Source: Candidatus Segetimicrobium genomatis (GTDB lineage Bacteria > Sysuimicrobiota > Sysuimicrobiia > Sysuimicrobiales > Segetimicrobiaceae). From it: DNA of 6,122 nucleotides. The stretch lies in assembly GCA_005883865.1 (NCBI GenBank), contig VBAO01000099.1:1-6122 (forward strand). Direction: 5' to 3'. Below are positions 4,970 through 6,122 of this stretch, one piece after another. Under the pieces are notes generated by a model. That model did no database searches. It had not been told where the DNA came from and was given only the letters and a program-made list of their open reading frames with translations. Positions within the stretch are counted from its first letter, which is position 1. Each line of letters starts with the position of its first letter. Made by a program: the position numbers and the translations under genes.

Positions 4970-6122
4970 TCAATGCACGGGCCACGGCGACGCGGCGTCG
5001 ATGCCGGCGCGCCCGAAGAGGGCGCCGGCCCGGGCCCGGGCGTCCCGGATGACCTCCTCCTCGGACATCGTCAGGAGGCGCGAATCGCGGACCACCCACC
5101 GGCCGTCCACCATGACGTCGGAGACATCGGCCCCGCAGGCGGCGTAGACGAGGGTGCCGACCGGGTTGGGGCTCGGGGTCAGGTGGAGGCGGCGCAGGTC
5201 GAAGATCGCCAGATCCGCCTTCTTCCCCGGCTCCAATGAGCCGATCTCCGCCTCGAGCCCCAGCGCCCGCGCGCCGGACAGGGTCGCCATCTCGAGCACC
5301 GCCTCGGCGGGCAGGACCCGGGGGTCGCCGGTCACGCCCTTGTGCAGGCACGCCGCCAGCTTCATCTCCCGCACCACATCGTACGCGTTGTTGCTCGGGC
5401 CGCCGTCGCAGCCGAGCGCGACATTGACCCCGGCCCGGAGGAGCGCGGGGACCGGGCAGATGCCCGAGGCCAGCTTGGTGTTCGAGGACGGGTTGTGCGA
5501 GACATGCGTGCCGGTCCGGGCCAGCGTCCGCATCTCCGCATCGGAGATCCAGATCATGTGGACCAGCACCACGTGCGGCCCCAGGAGTCCCACGTCCTCG
5601 GCGAACTCGACCGGAAGCCGGCCGTAGGCGCGCCGGAGGAACTCGCGGTCCTCGCGGACCTCGGCGAGGTGCATCGTGATCCCAAGCCCGTGCTTCGCCG
5701 CCAGCCGCGCGATCTCGCGGTACAGGTCCGGCGTCACCGCGCCGGGAGTGCGGGGCCCGAACCACACGCGGATCCGGCCGTCCGCCCCCCCGTGCCAGCG
5801 GCGGTGCATCGCCAGGGTCCCCCCGAGGCCCGTCTCGCGGTCCTCGACCATCCCGGGGTGCATCGGGAGCGACGCGTCCGCGTACCGCGGGGTATCCATC
5901 ACGATCTTCGCGAGGGTCGCCCGAATGCCGCTGTCGCGCACGACCTCCGCGATGCCGTCAAAGCCGTACCGGTGCGCCAGCATCGACTCGAGGAAGGTCG
6001 TCGTGCCGGACCGCAGCATCTCCGCGATGCAGAGCCTGGCGCTCGCGCGCCCGTCGTCCTCGGTCATGTGCCCCTGGAGCACCCACACCCGGTCGGAGAG
6101 CCATTCGACGAGGGCCCGATCG
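4970..6122 (-). CDS. Amidohydrolase family protein (TrzA/ATZ/MtaD-type deaminase-like), 5' partial
   Basis: The frame is open from the right edge to the TGA at 4972-4970, with 383 visible residues. Family members are about 440-470, so the N-terminal beta domain and the HxH metal motif lie outside the window. GTG codons at the left of the visible part (for example 6088) are internal: in-frame coding continues upstream as EWLSDRVWVLQGHMTEDD, typical of the family interior. Visible hallmarks, numbered from the first complete codon: AEMLRSGTTTF; MHLAE with H151 and E154; VLVHMIW with H188; THVSHNPSSNTKLASG; and GCDGGPSNN with D239 and S243. These match the metal-binding His, HxxE glutamate, second His and catalytic Asp of Thermotoga MtaD/SAH deaminase, including an Asp-to-Ser spacing of four. 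The C-terminal GSLEPGKKADLAIFD and DVMVDGRWVVRD complete the composite domain. The likely reaction is hydrolytic deamination of an adenosine derivative, guanine or related heterocycle; the exact substrate is unresolved. It is probably co-transcribed with the downstream DUF3105 gene. Confidence 0.92.
   Translation of the reverse strand, partial: DRALVEWLSDRVWVLQGHMTEDDGRASARLCIAEMLRSGTTTFLESMLAHRYGFDGIAEVVRDSGIRATLAKIVMDTPRYADASLPMHPGMVEDRETGLGGTLAMHRRWHGGADGRIRVWFGPRTPGAVTPDLYREIARLAAKHGLGITMHLAEVREDREFLRRAYGRLPVEFAEDVGLLGPHVVLVHMIWISDAEMRTLARTGTHVSHNPSSNTKLASGICPVPALLRAGVNVALGCDGGPSNNAYDVVREMKLAACLHKGVTGDPRVLPAEAVLEMATLSGARALGLEAEIGSLEPGKKADLAIFDLRRLHLTPSPNPVGTLVYAACGADVSDVMVDGRWVVRDSRLLTMSEEEVIRDARARAGALFGRAGIDAASPWPVH

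Noticed and set aside
4656..5765. Long minus-strand open frame overlapping both the amidohydrolase and DUF3105 genes
   Set aside because: Its translation is Arg/Gly/Pro-rich low complexity and crosses two genes with clear family motifs in other frames.
1..6122. Search for tRNA, rRNA, CRISPR repeats, IS ends, integrases, att sites, toxin-antitoxin or defence genes
   Set aside because: No such signature was seen by eye on either strand. The six genes are ordinary metabolic or cell-envelope types, so I do not claim a new defence or mobile system.

Overview
The window is about 6.1 kb of very GC-rich DNA (clearly above 65% by eye, with strong G/C bias at third codon positions), densely packed with genes. 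It fits an uncultured high-GC soil, sediment or groundwater bacterium. I cannot assign a phylum, because no rRNA, tRNA or diagnostic marker gene is present. I see no CRISPR array, insertion sequence, integrase, tRNA or phage gene. This is chromosomal-looking metabolic and surface-function DNA.

Layout. Positions 1-1980, + strand: an N-acylglucosamine/cellobiose 2-epimerase-family (AGE) gene cut by the left edge, overlapping by 4 bp (ATGA) with a family 2 glycosyltransferase gene. The two look translationally coupled, and both handle sugars. Positions 1955-3211, - strand: an exported protein of unknown function with a clear signal peptide, whose 3' end overlaps the glycosyltransferase gene tail to tail by 26 bp. 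Positions 3212-3457: a short divergent control region with a candidate 10-codon upstream ORF. Positions 3458-4249, + strand: a short-chain dehydrogenase/reductase-like gene with a normal Rossmann cofactor motif but SxxxR where the YxxxK catalytic motif should be. Positions 4256-4927, - strand: a membrane-anchored DUF3105 protein, 6 bp from the SDR end. Positions 4970-6122, - strand: an amidohydrolase of the TrzA/ATZ/MtaD type (adenosine-derivative or guanine-type deaminase), cut by the right edge before its HxH metal motif.

How they work together. Only two pairs look like transcription units: AGE epimerase plus GT2 (+), and amidohydrolase plus DUF3105 (-, 42 bp apart). The exported protein and the SDR are transcribed divergently from a shared region. 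Nothing ties all six genes into one pathway, and I do not see convincing evidence of a new multi-gene system. The points most worth checking are active-site deviations in the SDR and the AGE epimerase, the uncharacterised exported protein, and the possible leader ORF before it.
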